Below are positions 1 to 9,053 of a stretch of 64,000 bases of DNA, piece by piece. The position numbers were made by a program, and so were the translations under genes. The stretch is from Armatimonadota bacterium (lineage in GTDB: Bacteria > Armatimonadota > HRBIN16). The notes under the pieces were generated by a model. The model saw nothing but the letters and a program-made list of their open reading frames with translations. It did not search any database and was not told the DNA's origin. The stretch spans positions 124,001 to 188,000 of the forward strand of contig BPGT01000005.1 of NCBI GenBank assembly GCA_026003175.1, written 5' to 3'. Numbering within the stretch: position 1 is the first letter of the stretch; each line of letters opens with the position of its first letter.

Positions 1-2
1 GG

Positions 3-3000
3 GTAGCAACGCAGAACGTCGTGCCTGCTTCTGGAGGAGGCTATGCCTTCATGGCAATCTATCAGTTCGATGTCGCAGGACGCATGGTGGAGGCGCATGA
101 CTTCGCGCAATATGCCGGCGCCCGCACATGGACGTACGCGGAGTATACGTTCACGGTGAACGCGCAGGCGGAATACATTGCTGTGCGCCTGGGCATCTAT
201 AATGCGAGCGGTACCGCGTGGTTCGATGACCTCAATCTGGTAAGGGGGCAAAAAGCTGTGGAGTGGAGGGAATCTGGAAGCACCTCGCGACGGACAGACT
301 ATCGTGCGGTGATACTACACGAGCCATCGCTGCCGGTGAAGGGAGCGTGTACGCCGCTGGAGACTTTTCAACGTGCCCTGGCGGCAGAGGGTATTCCGCT
401 GACCACGCTGAACGTCTCTCAACTCGCCGACCCCGCCACATTCAACGCCGACAAGTTTGACCTGCTTATCGTGCCTACCGGGGCATCGTTTCCGGTGGAA
501 GTGAGGAAGACTCTGCAGGCGTTCCTGATGCAGGGGGGCGACCTGCTATGTACCGGCGGGTATGCCTTCGATCATCTGTTGATGGAACAGAACGGTAAAT
601 GGATACCCTACGCGGAGTTCATCCGGCAGCAGATGGCTCGCGCCAGGGACCCACGTTTTGCCCGCGTGCCTGACGGCGGCTTTGAAGACGGGGGGGTCGG
701 CTGGGAGGCGGACGTGCGCGAGCAGTGCCGAATCGTGACCGAAAACCCTGCCGCGGGGAAGCGCTGTGCGAAAGTAACAGCCAGCAACGCACAATCGGGA
801 GCGCGCTTCAGCTACACCTTGCCGGTAGAGCCGGGCGGAATCTATCTGGTAGGGGCATCGATGCGTACTGAGAACGTGCAAGGAGCGGGATTCGCCTTTC
901 TGGCGGTGTATCAGTATGACCGCGAGGGCAAACTGGTAACCTTCAGGGATTTCGCGCAGGTACGCGGCACACAGGGCTGGAAACGCTACGAAGGGCGGTT
1001 CGAAATCGCACCAAACGCGGCGAAGGTGGTGTTTCACGCGGGGCTATACCTTGCTACCGGGGCGATGTGGTTCGACGAGGTCACCTGCGCCCCAGTTCCT
1101 CGCGAGGAGCGCATCAATGCCCACTATGGCAAGCCCGAAGATGGTCTGGTGATTACCCAAACGCAGCTCACCCTTTTCAGCCCCGACCAGCCGATAGCGG
1201 GCAAGCGAGTGGTTGCCACGCCGCTCATCGGTGCAGACTGGCGATCCGATGGCGAGGTCAAGGGTTATGAAGCCACCGCTCAATTGCGCCAGAACGCCCG
1301 GTGGCTGCCGCTGCTGACGGTGCAGGACGAATACGGGCGTTTTGCCGGGGTAGCGGGCGCGCTGGTGCATCATTTTGCCGGTACATTCACCGACTCCACC
1401 TGGGCGATTTTCGGCGTAGCCAACCGCGACATTTTTGCGGGCACGCAGGGGCAGACGTTGCTTCGGCGAACGGTGCGCTTGCTGCGGGCAGGGGTGTTCG
1501 CCGAGCTCCTGCACAGCGACTACGCCAGCTATCAGCGTGGAGAGACCGCGCGGATTCATCTGGAGATACGCAACACCTCTTCGCGCCCGCAGACGGTGAA
1601 CGCGGTCTGGCGATTGCTGTCACCGGAAGGGACGCTGTTGCAGCAGCAACAGAGCAAACTGGAAATACCCCCCAGCGGTAAGACAAGTACAGAGTGGAGC
1701 TGGACGGTAGCGCAAGACGTGCCTGACTTTGTGGTGGTGCAGGTGGACACTCAGCAGGGCAATCTCACGCTGGATCGTATCGAGAGCGGCTTCTGCGTGA
1801 AGGACGAAAAGGTAGTACAGAGGGGCGTGCGCATTACCTATCGTGACAACGCCTTTACCCTGACCCACCCGGATGGCTCCTCTCAGCGTGCGCTCCTGTT
1901 GGGCACGGATACCTATGGCAACTGGTTCCGGTCGCGCAGCCATAGCCCGCTGACGTGGTTTCGCGAGATTCAGCTGATGCGCGACTACGGGCTGCACATC
2001 TACGAGAACCTGCAGTATCACCCGCAGAACTACCGATTTACCGAAGCACAATGGCGGCAGCTGGATGCGGTGGTGCAGATTTCACAGCGATTCGGGCTAC
2101 CGTATATGGCGGGGTTGTTGATAGGGCAGGATGTGGTGGTGGACGATGCCACGCTGAAGCAACAGGCGGAAATGTGCCGGCAATTTGCGGCGCGGTACAG
2201 GCAGGTGCCCGGGCTGATTTACTACCTGAACGGCGACTTTCAACTCAACCTGAAGGACATTGCTGACATCCGGCGTCTGTGGAACGAGTTCTTGCGCCAG
2301 CGATACGGCAGCGACGAAGCGTTGCATCGGGCGTGGGCACCCCATGTTCCTGAAGCAAAGCTCGGCGAGATACCGGTGCAGAACGCCGTTTCGAGCAGCT
2401 GGTATGAGGTGCGCACGCGTGATGTGCGCGAGTTTCAGGTAATGCTAATGCGACGGTGGATTGGCGCACTGTGCGAAGCCATTCGCTCCGAAGATACCAC
2501 ACACCCCATCACCAGCGAGTACTATCAACGCCCCTTCAATGGCATCGACCTGCGCCTGTCCATCGACGGCATGGACGCCTCGAACATCGGCTACTTCAAC
2601 CCGCCACAGCAGGACCTGGCTCTGCTTATGGCAACCATCAAATGGAACGACATGCGCTTCGCAGGCAAGACGGTGAACCTCGGCGAGTTTGGGGTGAAGA
2701 CGCACGACGCATGGAAGTTGGAACTGGGGGGAACGCATTACCACATCCAGCGCACCGAATGGCAGCAACGGCAACTCTTCTGGTGGGTGGTACACGCCGC
2801 GCTCGCGCTGGATGTGACCAAAATTCAGAACTGGTGCTGGACAGACGACCCTGATAGCGTATTCCCGTGGGGTATCGTATGGAACAACCCTCTGCGCCCG
2901 AAGCCGGTGTTGAAACTCTACCGTAACTTGCGCCTTTTCTCCGACCGGGTGCCCCGCGAGTACCTTAGGTCGGATGTGGTGATGGTGCTCCCCGACAACT

Positions 3001-4097
3001 GGCGCCTGGGTGCGCCGGATGGGCTGGCACATACCTCACTCATGAACGCGATAGAATGCCTGCTGGCAACAGGCGTGCCCTTTGACGTGGCGAACGAAGG
3101 AGACCTGCCTGCGCTGGCGCAGACTCCCCCACGCGCGGTGTTGGTGCCGCTGGCATATACTCTGTTGGATGATTCGGTAGCTGCCCTGTCCAGACTAGCG
3201 GAGGCAGGATGTTCGGTGTATCTCTCCGGCGACCCTTCCACCGACCCTCTGGGCAAGCGTCGGGAAAACCGTCTGGAGCAGCTCTGTGGAGTGCGTCTGC
3301 GAGAGGTGCAGGAGCACCCGTCGGGCTTGCCACAGCCGGTAGTGGAAGCGGCTGGCGCAGAGGAATTGCGTTTATCCGGTGGCGCAACTGTCTACCGCTA
3401 CCGTCTTGGCAAGGGGATGGTGTTCTACACACCGGTTCCATGGGAGACGTTGCCGGGCAAGGACGTTTTCGGGCAGGAGGTATCTGCTACCGCCGACCAC
3501 AAGGTTAATCTATACCCGGACATCTTGCGGTCAATGGGAGTGGAACCACCCGTCACCCTGGAATCTGCTGGGGGAGTATGGCGGGTTGCGCTGTCCGGCA
3601 ACGGCTCGCTCCGGCTGGTATCTCTCTTCCCGCGCCATGTCCCACAGCCGATATCGAACGTCGCCTTACAGGTAGGCGAACATCGGCTGGAGATAGAGGC
3701 TCGGAACGACCTTCCCTGCGCGGTGCTGCTGGATAGAGCCGAACAACCTGTAGCGGCAACCGGTGGGAGAGGGTTGCGTATCGATGGCGCCTCGGTAGCT
3801 ACAGCGGAGAGCGCGTGGATGCTGGTGAGCCTGGATGGCAAGCCGCTACCGGCGTCCGAAATGTTAGCGGCAACCACCATGGATGGTGCCACTCTACGGT
3901 GGCGGAGCAGCGCACAAAGACTGTTAGCGTGGATAGTAGAGTGGCACAATGGCGTGGCACGCCCGGTAGCGGAAGCACCTCTACAGAAAACGGCGGAGGG
4001 ATGGACACTGACATGCCCGTTGGGCGAGCTGGTGATTGTCTGTCAGCAGGAAGCCCTGTCTACCGTCCTGGAAAAGATTTCCTTTACGAAGCCATAA
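3..4097 (+). CDS. Secreted GH42-like glycoside hydrolase, 5' end outside window
   Basis: The frame is open from base 3 to the window edge, so the N-terminus is missing. The visible part (about 1365 residues) starts with two copies of a jelly-roll module, each containing a Y-Q-(F/Y)-D-x-x-G stretch and ending in a WFD(D/E) motif; these resemble carbohydrate-binding modules. A TIM barrel of beta-galactosidase (GH42-like) type follows near bases 1900-2950, with the family-like stretch LRQRYGS and a GEFG motif near 2690 that probably holds the nucleophile. The usual Asn-Glu acid/base position appears to read Asn-Gly-Asp near 2230, so activity is uncertain. The C-terminal third resembles a trimerisation/ThuA-like domain and beta domains. 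Substrate is unknown; a plant or microbial polysaccharide fragment is likely. Confidence 0.75.
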   Translation, partial: VATQNVVPASGGGYAFMAIYQFDVAGRMVEAHDFAQYAGARTWTYAEYTFTVNAQAEYIAVRLGIYNASGTAWFDDLNLVRGQKAVEWRESGSTSRRTDYRAVILHEPSLPVKGACTPLETFQRALAAEGIPLTTLNVSQLADPATFNADKFDLLIVPTGASFPVEVRKTLQAFLMQGGDLLCTGGYAFDHLLMEQNGKWIPYAEFIRQQMARARDPRFARVPDGGFEDGGVGWEADVREQCRIVTENPAAGKRCAKVTASNAQSGARFSYTLPVEPGGIYLVGASMRTENVQGAGFAFLAVYQYDREGKLVTFRDFAQVRGTQGWKRYEGRFEIAPNAAKVVFHAGLYLATGAMWFDEVTCAPVPREERINAHYGKPEDGLVITQTQLTLFSPDQPIAGKRVVATPLIGADWRSDGEVKGYEATAQLRQNARWLPLLTVQDEYGRFAGVAGALVHHFAGTFTDSTWAIFGVANRDIFAGTQGQTLLRRTVRLLRAGVFAELLHSDYASYQRGETARIHLEIRNTSSRPQTVNAVWRLLSPEGTLLQQQQSKLEIPPSGKTSTEWSWTVAQDVPDFVVVQVDTQQGNLTLDRIESGFCVKDEKVVQRGVRITYRDNAFTLTHPDGSSQRALLLGTDTYGNWFRSRSHSPLTWFREIQLMRDYGLHIYENLQYHPQNYRFTEAQWRQLDAVVQISQRFGLPYMAGLLIGQDVVVDDATLKQQAEMCRQFAARYRQVPGLIYYLNGDFQLNLKDIADIRRLWNEFLRQRYGSDEALHRAWAPHVPEAKLGEIPVQNAVSSSWYEVRTRDVREFQVMLMRRWIGALCEAIRSEDTTHPITSEYYQRPFNGIDLRLSIDGMDASNIGYFNPPQQDLALLMATIKWNDMRFAGKTVNLGEFGVKTHDAWKLELGGTHYHIQRTEWQQRQLFWWVVHAALALDVTKIQNWCWTDDPDSVFPWGIVWNNPLRPKPVLKLYRNLRLFSDRVPREYLRSDVVMVLPDNWRLGAPDGLAHTSLMNAIECLLATGVPFDVANEGDLPALAQTPPRAVLVPLAYTLLDDSVAALSRLAEAGCSVYLSGDPSTDPLGKRRENRLEQLCGVRLREVQEHPSGLPQPVVEAAGAEELRLSGGATVYRYRLGKGMVFYTPVPWETLPGKDVFGQEVSATADHKVNLYPDILRSMGVEPPVTLESAGGVWRVALSGNGSLRLVSLFPRHVPQPISNVALQVGEHRLEIEARNDLPCAVLLDRAEQPVAATGGRGLRIDGASVATAESAWMLVSLDGKPLPASEMLAATTMDGATLRWRSSAQRLLAWIVEWHNGVARPVAEAPLQKTAEGWTLTCPLGELVIVCQQEALSTVLEKISFTKP

Positions 4098-4198
4098 AAC
4101 TTCCTTAACATCGAGGGGGTAAGATAATGAACAGAAAGGTCGCCTTAGAATTGCAGAACACAACACGCACCTGAGGCGCCCCGTAATCCCCCGGCTTC

Positions 4199-4231
4199 GG
4201 CGGCGGTTGAGCAAACTGCCGCCTTTTTCTT
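4199..4231 (+). terminator. Rho-independent terminator
   Basis: A 10-bp stem (GGCGGCGGTT paired with AACTGCCGCC, one G-T wobble) has a short loop and is followed by TTTTTCTT. It lies about 100 bp after the hydrolase stop and before the next gene. Confidence 0.8.
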
Positions 4232-4329
4232 CATTGCACCATCAAAAACCGGTATTCCCCTTCTGGCAGTTTTGTGGGCACAGTGATATACTGGAATCGA
4301 AAGGGTATCGTGTAGAGGAGGCGACCATC

Positions 4330-5070
4330 ATGGTTCGTATCAGTGAGGACTCGCGCCTGGTGGATCACCGTGTGACGGAGTCCATTCTGCGCTTGCGCAG
4401 CATCGAGGAGATACAGAGGCGTGAGCGGACGCGCAGCGTGCTTCCCGTGGTCACCATCTCGCGCCAGATGGGCACCGGCGGTTCGGAGGTAGCGCAGAAA
4501 CTGGTGGAGATACTCGGGGCACCGTGGCAAGTATGGGACCAGCAGATTATCGACGCCATTGCCAACCATGCCGAGGTGCGCAAGGAGATGGTGCAGTCGC
4601 TGGACGAACAAGCTCAGAGCGAGATAGAGACGGTGGTTAAATCCTTGCTGGGAGTAGACGTAATAGAAAGCCACAGCTACCACAGGCATCTGGCGGAAGT
4701 ACTTCTCACCATCGAGCGAGCGGGGTTTGCCATCATTCTGGGACGAGGAGCAAACTTCCTGCTGCCACGCGCCCTGCGCGTGCGATTGAAGGCGTCTTTG
4801 TCCGTGCGTATCGAGCGCGTGATGAAACAGATGAACCTGACGCGCGAGCAAGCGGAGCGTGCCATACGCCGGTCCGACAGACAGCGTGCTGCGTTCGTCC
4901 AACAGATGTTCGGCCGGCAGATCGACGAGGAGGGAGCTTATGACCTGATTATCCACACCGATGACCTCTCGCCGGAGGGGACAGCACGCATCATCTACGC
5001 CGCCGTGCTGGTTAAATACCCCGAACTGGAGAAGCCTTCATCGGTGTACGCCCTGGCACAAAAGCGCTAG
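4330..5070 (+). CDS. Cytidylate kinase-like family protein
   Basis: A 246-residue protein with a P-loop-like stretch SRQMGTGGSEVA at residues 44-55, typical of the cytidylate-kinase-like family (PF13189). Later motifs include GRGANFLL and an arginine-rich lid region (RAIRRSDRQR). Members probably phosphorylate a nucleotide or nucleotide-like substrate, but the true substrate of this subfamily is unknown. I chose the ATG at 4330 because GAGGAGG lies about 9 bases upstream. The longer open frame from 4207 begins inside the terminator hairpin and encodes unlikely sequence. The 3' end overlaps the convergent metallophosphoesterase gene by 59 bp. Confidence 0.75.
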   Translation: MVRISEDSRLVDHRVTESILRLRSIEEIQRRERTRSVLPVVTISRQMGTGGSEVAQKLVEILGAPWQVWDQQIIDAIANHAEVRKEMVQSLDEQAQSEIETVVKSLLGVDVIESHSYHRHLAEVLLTIERAGFAIILGRGANFLLPRALRVRLKASLSVRIERVMKQMNLTREQAERAIRRSDRQRAAFVQQMFGRQIDEEGAYDLIIHTDDLSPEGTARIIYAAVLVKYPELEKPSSVYALAQKR

Positions 5071-5914
5071 AGCGCAGCTCGAGCAGAGTAACTTCTGGCG
5101 GGCAGAACAGACGTGCTTTGAACAGCGGACCACCCACCGTTGCCACACCCGGCGAAACCGCGACGACCGGCTGAGGTTGAGGGCGGTTCAGACAGCGTGC
5201 AATCCGCTCGGGAGTGAGAACGCAATCGCCTGCCCACCGTCCCAGGCGCGTGTGGCTCCACAACGCACCCCATCCAGGAATGCGTATTTGCCCGCAGTGC
5301 GTATGCCCACACAGGATGAGGTCAAACCTTCCGCTGAGGGGATGGCGCAGGATGTCGGGAGAATGCGCCAGCAATAGGTGCAGGTCTGCACGGCGCGAAG
5401 TGGGAGCGATCGGCGTCAGGTCGTCATGTCCCGAATGCGGGTCATCTACTCCGGCAAGCCAGATAGTGGCGTTGCCGTACGTAAGGGTGGTGGCGTCGTT
5501 GGCGAGCACGTGTACTCCGGAGTCCGCCAACGCTCTTTCCAGAGTGTCACGGCGAGAGATCTTCTCAGGTTTATGCTCAGCGTTTCCCCATACGGCGTAA
5601 CTGCCCAGAGTTGTCCGAAGATGCGCGAGCACTTCCTGCAACGGCTGCATGCCGTTGTCTGAGTCCACCAGGTCTCCGGTAAGGACCGCGATGTCTGCCG
5701 ATGCGTGTGAGAGCAGCCGGATAAGTTTGCGTTCCAGCAAGCCCATCTTACGGATATGCAGGTCGCTCAGGTGCAGGATGGTTAGCCCCCCGATATGGGG
5801 GGAAAGATCAGGCAGAATCAAGGGGCGTTGCCGCAGGTGCAGGCGGAACGGTTCTATCAGGTTCGTCCACGCCCACACGGCTGCCGATGCCAGTAGTACC
5901 CATTCGCTGCTCAT
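5012..5914 (-). CDS. Metallophosphoesterase, membrane-anchored (YaeI-like)
   Basis: A 300-residue calcineurin-like phosphoesterase. All metal-binding motifs are present: D51-L-H53, G80-D81, G110-N111, H184 (in AHSPD) and GHTH at 203-206. The N-terminal 20 residues are hydrophobic and could anchor it in the membrane. Relatives act on lipid-linked phosphates such as UDP-diacylglucosamine or on phospholipids; the substrate here is not determinable. The ATG at 5914 overlaps the upstream methyltransferase stop as ATGA, so the two are probably translationally coupled. With the GT2 gene upstream this suggests a role in a glycan or glycolipid pathway. Confidence 0.85.
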   Translation of the reverse strand: MSSEWVLLASAAVWAWTNLIEPFRLHLRQRPLILPDLSPHIGGLTILHLSDLHIRKMGLLERKLIRLLSHASADIAVLTGDLVDSDNGMQPLQEVLAHLRTTLGSYAVWGNAEHKPEKISRRDTLERALADSGVHVLANDATTLTYGNATIWLAGVDDPHSGHDDLTPIAPTSRRADLHLLLAHSPDILRHPLSGRFDLILCGHTHCGQIRIPGWGALWSHTRLGRWAGDCVLTPERIARCLNRPQPQPVVAVSPGVATVGGPLFKARLFCPPEVTLLELRSSAFVPGRTPMKASPVRGI

Positions 5915-6642
5915 GGCTTTCGCAACACGGCGACCACGCTCACCCCCCAAGGGAAGCGCAGGCGCGCCAGCATGGCGGTCTCAATACGCTGGAATCGTAT
6001 AAGAAATCGGTTCAACCATTCTGGCAAAGGAGGCAACTGGGCTTCCGGTTCCTTATCAGGCGGTGGCCGGCGTTTGAGCAGTCGCATCACCAGCGCGAGA
6101 GGGAACAGGAAAAAGAGGGCGTACGTCAGGCGAACTATTTCGAAGCCTGCAGCGCGGCTGCGTTTTGCCAGCACGCTAGCCACGTAGCGCCGTCGGTGCA
6201 TGAGCGCAAGGTCGTGCTCGCTCCAGAGGATACTATAGGCGGGCACGGTAACCACCACGTATCCGCCCGGCTTCAGCACACGATAGAACTCTTTCAGAAC
6301 AGCAACGTCGTCGTCCAGATGTTCCAGGATATCGGTCGCAACGATAACGTCTACGCTTTCATGGGCAAGGGGCAGCCGCTCCGCTGCCGATAGCAACAGG
6401 TTGCCCAGCCCACGCTGTCGGCTCCACGCCAGGGCAAGGGGCGAAATGTCCACACCGATAACCGTACCGTACCGCTGCAGCTGTACAGCAGTTGCGCCCG
6501 TACCGCAGCCAACATCGACGATGACCGGACGGGATGTGAGAGGAAGCCGACGCACCAGCGAATCGACCAGCTCACGACGACTGACGAACCACCAGTAGCG
6601 GTCCTCGTAGCGATACATGCGTTCGTATTCGGCAGGGTTCAT
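5911..6642 (-). CDS. Class I SAM-dependent methyltransferase
   Basis: A 243-residue methyltransferase with motif I VDVGCGTG at about residues 42-49, an acidic post-I strand (VIGVDIS), and the motif LKPGGYVVVTVP. The C-terminal part holds a hydrophobic segment (LFFLFPLALVMRLL) as seen in methyltransferases associated with polyprenol-linked glycan synthesis. It overlaps the GT2 gene upstream and the phosphoesterase gene downstream by 4 bp each (ATGA), giving a tight three-gene operon. The methyl acceptor is unknown; a sugar or lipid-linked intermediate is the likeliest given the neighbours. Confidence 0.85.
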   Translation of the reverse strand: MNPAEYERMYRYEDRYWWFVSRRELVDSLVRRLPLTSRPVIVDVGCGTGATAVQLQRYGTVIGVDISPLALAWSRQRGLGNLLLSAAERLPLAHESVDVIVATDILEHLDDDVAVLKEFYRVLKPGGYVVVTVPAYSILWSEHDLALMHRRRYVASVLAKRSRAAGFEIVRLTYALFFLFPLALVMRLLKRRPPPDKEPEAQLPPLPEWLNRFLIRFQRIETAMLARLRFPWGVSVVAVLRKP

Positions 6643-7418
6643 GGCGCCTGATGTGGTTCTTGCACCACAGATCGCAACGCATGATGCCGTCGTGAGATGC
6701 GCAGCAAAGCGAGAAACATACGCACCGCATCCCGCAGCAAACGCACTTTAGACCCTTCGCGATGCATCCAGTGTACCGGCACTTCCGCTATCCGGTATCC
6801 CAGACGCAGGGCAACGTGCAACACCTCGATATCGAAGCTGAAACCGTTTTCTTCACATCGTGAGAATATCTCCCTTGCCGCTTCTCGTCGGAACAGTTTG
6901 AACCCGCATTGCGTGTCGTGAATACCGGGTACCGCCAGCAGTTGCACCATCAGGTTGAAACTACGTCCGGCGAACTCACGGTACCACGGCTGTCGCACCA
7001 CCAGCTGCGCGCCGCGCACCGCTCGCGAAGCGATGGCGATGTCATAGCCCTCGCGCAGTTTGGCAGCGAGGTTGGGCAGCTCCTCGATGGGGGTGGCTAA
7101 ATCGGCATCCGAGAAGAGCACCCATTCACCCTGCGATTGCAGAACACCGGTTCGCACCGCGTGCCCCTTGCCCCGGTTCGGCTGGTAGGAGATGAGCCGT
7201 ACCTCAGGATGTTGTTCGGCGAAGTCCCGGACGATAGCGGGTGTACGGTCAGTGGAGCCGTCGTCCACCACAAGTAGCTCGAACCATGAGAAATGTTCCT
7301 TCAGGAAGGCGTACATGAGGGGCAACGTGTTACCCAGCCGCCCTTCCTCATTATAAGCAGGCACCACCACCGAGATAGCCGGCGGCTCGGTGAAGGATAA
7401 CGTGTCTTTCTCGCTCAA
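6639..7418 (-). CDS. Family 2 glycosyltransferase (dolichyl-phosphate glucosyltransferase-like)
   Basis: A 259-residue GT2 enzyme. The N-terminus carries ISVVVPAYNEE, the first acidic site VDDGS at residues 51-55, and the metal-binding D104-A-D106. A TQCGFKLFRR stretch is typical of the ALG5/DPM1-like branch that transfers a sugar from a nucleotide to polyprenyl phosphate. The start is a TTG with GAGGA about 8 bases upstream; no other start exists before the catalytic fold. It is the first gene of the operon and has a TATAAT box 57 bp upstream. Confidence 0.85.
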   Translation of the reverse strand: MSEKDTLSFTEPPAISVVVPAYNEEGRLGNTLPLMYAFLKEHFSWFELLVVDDGSTDRTPAIVRDFAEQHPEVRLISYQPNRGKGHAVRTGVLQSQGEWVLFSDADLATPIEELPNLAAKLREGYDIAIASRAVRGAQLVVRQPWYREFAGRSFNLMVQLLAVPGIHDTQCGFKLFRREAAREIFSRCEENGFSFDIEVLHVALRLGYRIAEVPVHWMHREGSKVRLLRDAVRMFLALLRISRRHHALRSVVQEPHQAP

Positions 7419-7474
7419 AGGTGTCTATCCTCACTGCCGAAAGGTTTGTCTTTATTTGGCAACTTTTCCGTTCC

Positions 7475-7480
7475 ATTATA
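7475..7480 (-). promoter_or_regulatory. Probable -10 box of the GT2 operon
   Basis: TATAAT on the minus strand, 57 bp before the GT2 start codon. No convincing -35 hexamer at 16-18 bp. Confidence 0.45.
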
Positions 7481-7559
7481 CCACTTTTCGGTCGGCTCAG
7501 CAGGAGCCGCGTCTTTCAAGCACGGTGTTATTGCGAGCCGCGAACACGTTTGAAGGAGA

Positions 7560-7589
7560 TTGCTTCGGGTACTGGCGTACCCGAAGCAA
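7560..7589. repeat. Perfect 13-bp inverted repeat
   Basis: TTGCTTCGGGTAC and its exact complement flank a TGGC loop, 11 bp beyond the oxidoreductase stop. No T-tract follows on either strand. The surrounding ATTGCGAG...GGAGATTGCTTC pattern resembles the palindromic repeat at 49291-49374. Confidence 0.55.
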
Positions 7590-7599
7590 CGACACACCG

Positions 7600-8700
7600 C
7601 TATAGCTTAATCGCTGTGGATTTTGACGCCTGACGTACCTCGTCGGCTGTGACCTCACGCCCCAACTGGTCGGAAAGGTAGATACCTTCACTGATGAGCA
7701 TGGTTGCCAGGGCGATTTCGGCGGTGGGCAACAGCTCTACTCGCCCCTGCAGTGCGGCAATCCAGTGATGCTGGGGCGAGTCGTAGGCATCGGTGTTTTC
7801 CAGCAGCTGATGCCAGCGCCAGTCCGCGCTATTCAGGTCGAAAGTGGCGTTCATGTCCATATCGGCAACGGTGGTGAAGTAGCCGAACGGATGCAGTCGA
7901 ATGCCGCCTTTAGAGCCGAAGATGCTGCTCCCCTCGAAGCCGTCGAGGTGAACCGCCCATGCCTCGATGATGTCTATCGTGACGTTGTCGGCGCATTTCA
8001 CGAAGCCCAGTCCCAGTTCTTCCACGTCGTACCCGCTGATTTCGCGTCGGCGAGGGTCCATGTCGGTTTCCTGATAGACCTTCCCGCTGATACGTTCCAC
8101 CTTGGGCAAGCCAAGCAGGTACAGCACCTGCGCAATGTGGTAAACACCCATATCGTACAGCGCTCCACCTGCCGCAACCGCCTTTTGCACGAAGGACGCT
8201 GTCCCATAGCCGTCCACGTACGGTCTGCCGCGTCTGCGGAAGCCGGTCGAGCGGGCGTGGTACAGCCTGCCCAGATAGCCCTCGTTTATCAATCGCTTGG
8301 CAGCTTTGGTCTCTTTGGAGAACAGCGTTGCCAGCTGGATGGAGAGCTTCTTACCTGTGCGCTTCGCCGCTTCGTACATGGCGAGGGCGTCTACATACGC
8401 ACCTGCCATGGGCTTCTCGCAGTAGACGTGCTTGCCAGCCTGCAGAGCCTCAATAGTTACCGGCGCGTGCAGGTTGTTGTGCAGGCACACATCGACGGCG
8501 TCGATGTCGTCACGTTCCAGCAGTTTGCGGAAGTCGGTTGTGGTGTAGGGGATATGGTACTCTTCGGCAACACGTTGCAGCTCCGCCTCGTTGATGTCTG
8601 CGGCGGCAACTACTTGCGCGCCGGGTATCTGGGCGTACTGGCGTAGATGGCTCTTACCAATCTGCCCAACACCAATCATGCCAATGCGTATCGGTTGCAT
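7600..8700 (-). CDS. Gfo/Idh/MocA family oxidoreductase
   Basis: A 366-residue NAD(P)-dependent oxidoreductase acting on sugars, inositols or related polyols. The dinucleotide-binding motif GVGQIG lies at residues 10-15 and the substrate-domain signature CEKP near residue 93. I chose the ATG at 8700, which has AAGGGG about 9 bases upstream; a GTG nine bases earlier overlaps that site. It is transcribed alone, divergent from the structured RNA at 8849. The exact substrate cannot be told from sequence. Confidence 0.85.
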   Translation of the reverse strand: MQPIRIGMIGVGQIGKSHLRQYAQIPGAQVVAAADINEAELQRVAEEYHIPYTTTDFRKLLERDDIDAVDVCLHNNLHAPVTIEALQAGKHVYCEKPMAGAYVDALAMYEAAKRTGKKLSIQLATLFSKETKAAKRLINEGYLGRLYHARSTGFRRRGRPYVDGYGTASFVQKAVAAGGALYDMGVYHIAQVLYLLGLPKVERISGKVYQETDMDPRRREISGYDVEELGLGFVKCADNVTIDIIEAWAVHLDGFEGSSIFGSKGGIRLHPFGYFTTVADMDMNATFDLNSADWRWHQLLENTDAYDSPQHHWIAALQGRVELLPTAEIALATMLISEGIYLSDQLGREVTADEVRQASKSTAIKL

Positions 8701-8813
8701 CAGTTCCACCCCTTGGCAAACAATGTGTATACACGATACTGTTCGTTGTGCATATGCCGGTTACCTTGTGGTGTGTCGCAGAAAAAATTCCCGAGGAATC
8801 ATAGGATTCCCCC

Positions 8814-8842
8814 TTGACAAAGATATGGAAATGATGTAGTGT
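8814..8842 (+). promoter_or_regulatory. Sigma70 promoter of the structured RNA
   Basis: A perfect TTGACA, 17-bp spacer, then TAGTGT. A TATAAG also starts at 8842. No coding sequence follows on this strand; the structured RNA begins about 7 bases downstream. Confidence 0.7.
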
Positions 8843-8848
8843 ATAAGT

Positions 8849-9053
8849 AGAGTGGACCCGTCCCGGTGAAGACCGGGCTACGGAGCCAAGAGGGGGTTTG
8901 CCTGCCCGAGCTGAAGTCGAGAGGCGGGAGGTTTCCCGTCCGGCTTAGTTCGGTACCTGCCCCGCCCTCTCCGGTGTGAAAGCCCCCCGCTCAGGGGTAA
9001 GCCGCTGGATCAAGAGCGCGGAGGTAAGGATTCAACCCCCTCTCCGATTTTTT
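8849..9053 (+). ncRNA. Candidate structured non-coding RNA, family unknown
   Basis: About 205 nt follow a consensus promoter and end in six T residues. A 5' hairpin (CCCGGT/ACCGGG with a GAAG loop) precedes a perfect 10-bp closing stem, AGAGGGGGTT at 8889-8898 with AACCCCCTCT at 9034-9043. Inside it are two arms: one at about 8907-8953, nested around GCGGGA/TCCCGT, and one at about 8954-9025 (ACCT...AGGT, with a CCCC/GGGG tip). The result is a three-way junction. There is no start codon with a plausible peptide. Downstream on this strand is only the convergent aspS 3' end, so it is not a riboswitch for a visible gene. It lacks the sequence signatures of RNase P RNA, tmRNA and SRP RNA. 6S RNA cannot be excluded but the 5' hairpin and branching argue against it. 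Confidence 0.6.

Noticed and set aside
4207-4329. N-terminal extension of the cytidylate-kinase-like protein
   Set aside because: It starts inside a terminator hairpin and lacks a ribosome site, whereas the ATG at 4330 has a strong one.
7765-8646. A 293-codon open frame antisense to the Gfo/Idh gene
   Set aside because: No recognisable domain and no ribosome site; the minus-strand gene is well supported.
8849-9053. Cobalamin or FMN riboswitch
   Set aside because: The CCGGTGAAG and GTACCTGCC stretches are reminiscent, but the rest of the conserved cores is missing and no gene follows on this strand.
8849-9053. RNase P RNA, tmRNA or SRP RNA
   Set aside because: Core signatures of these RNAs are absent here, and rnpB is clearly at 46875-47257.
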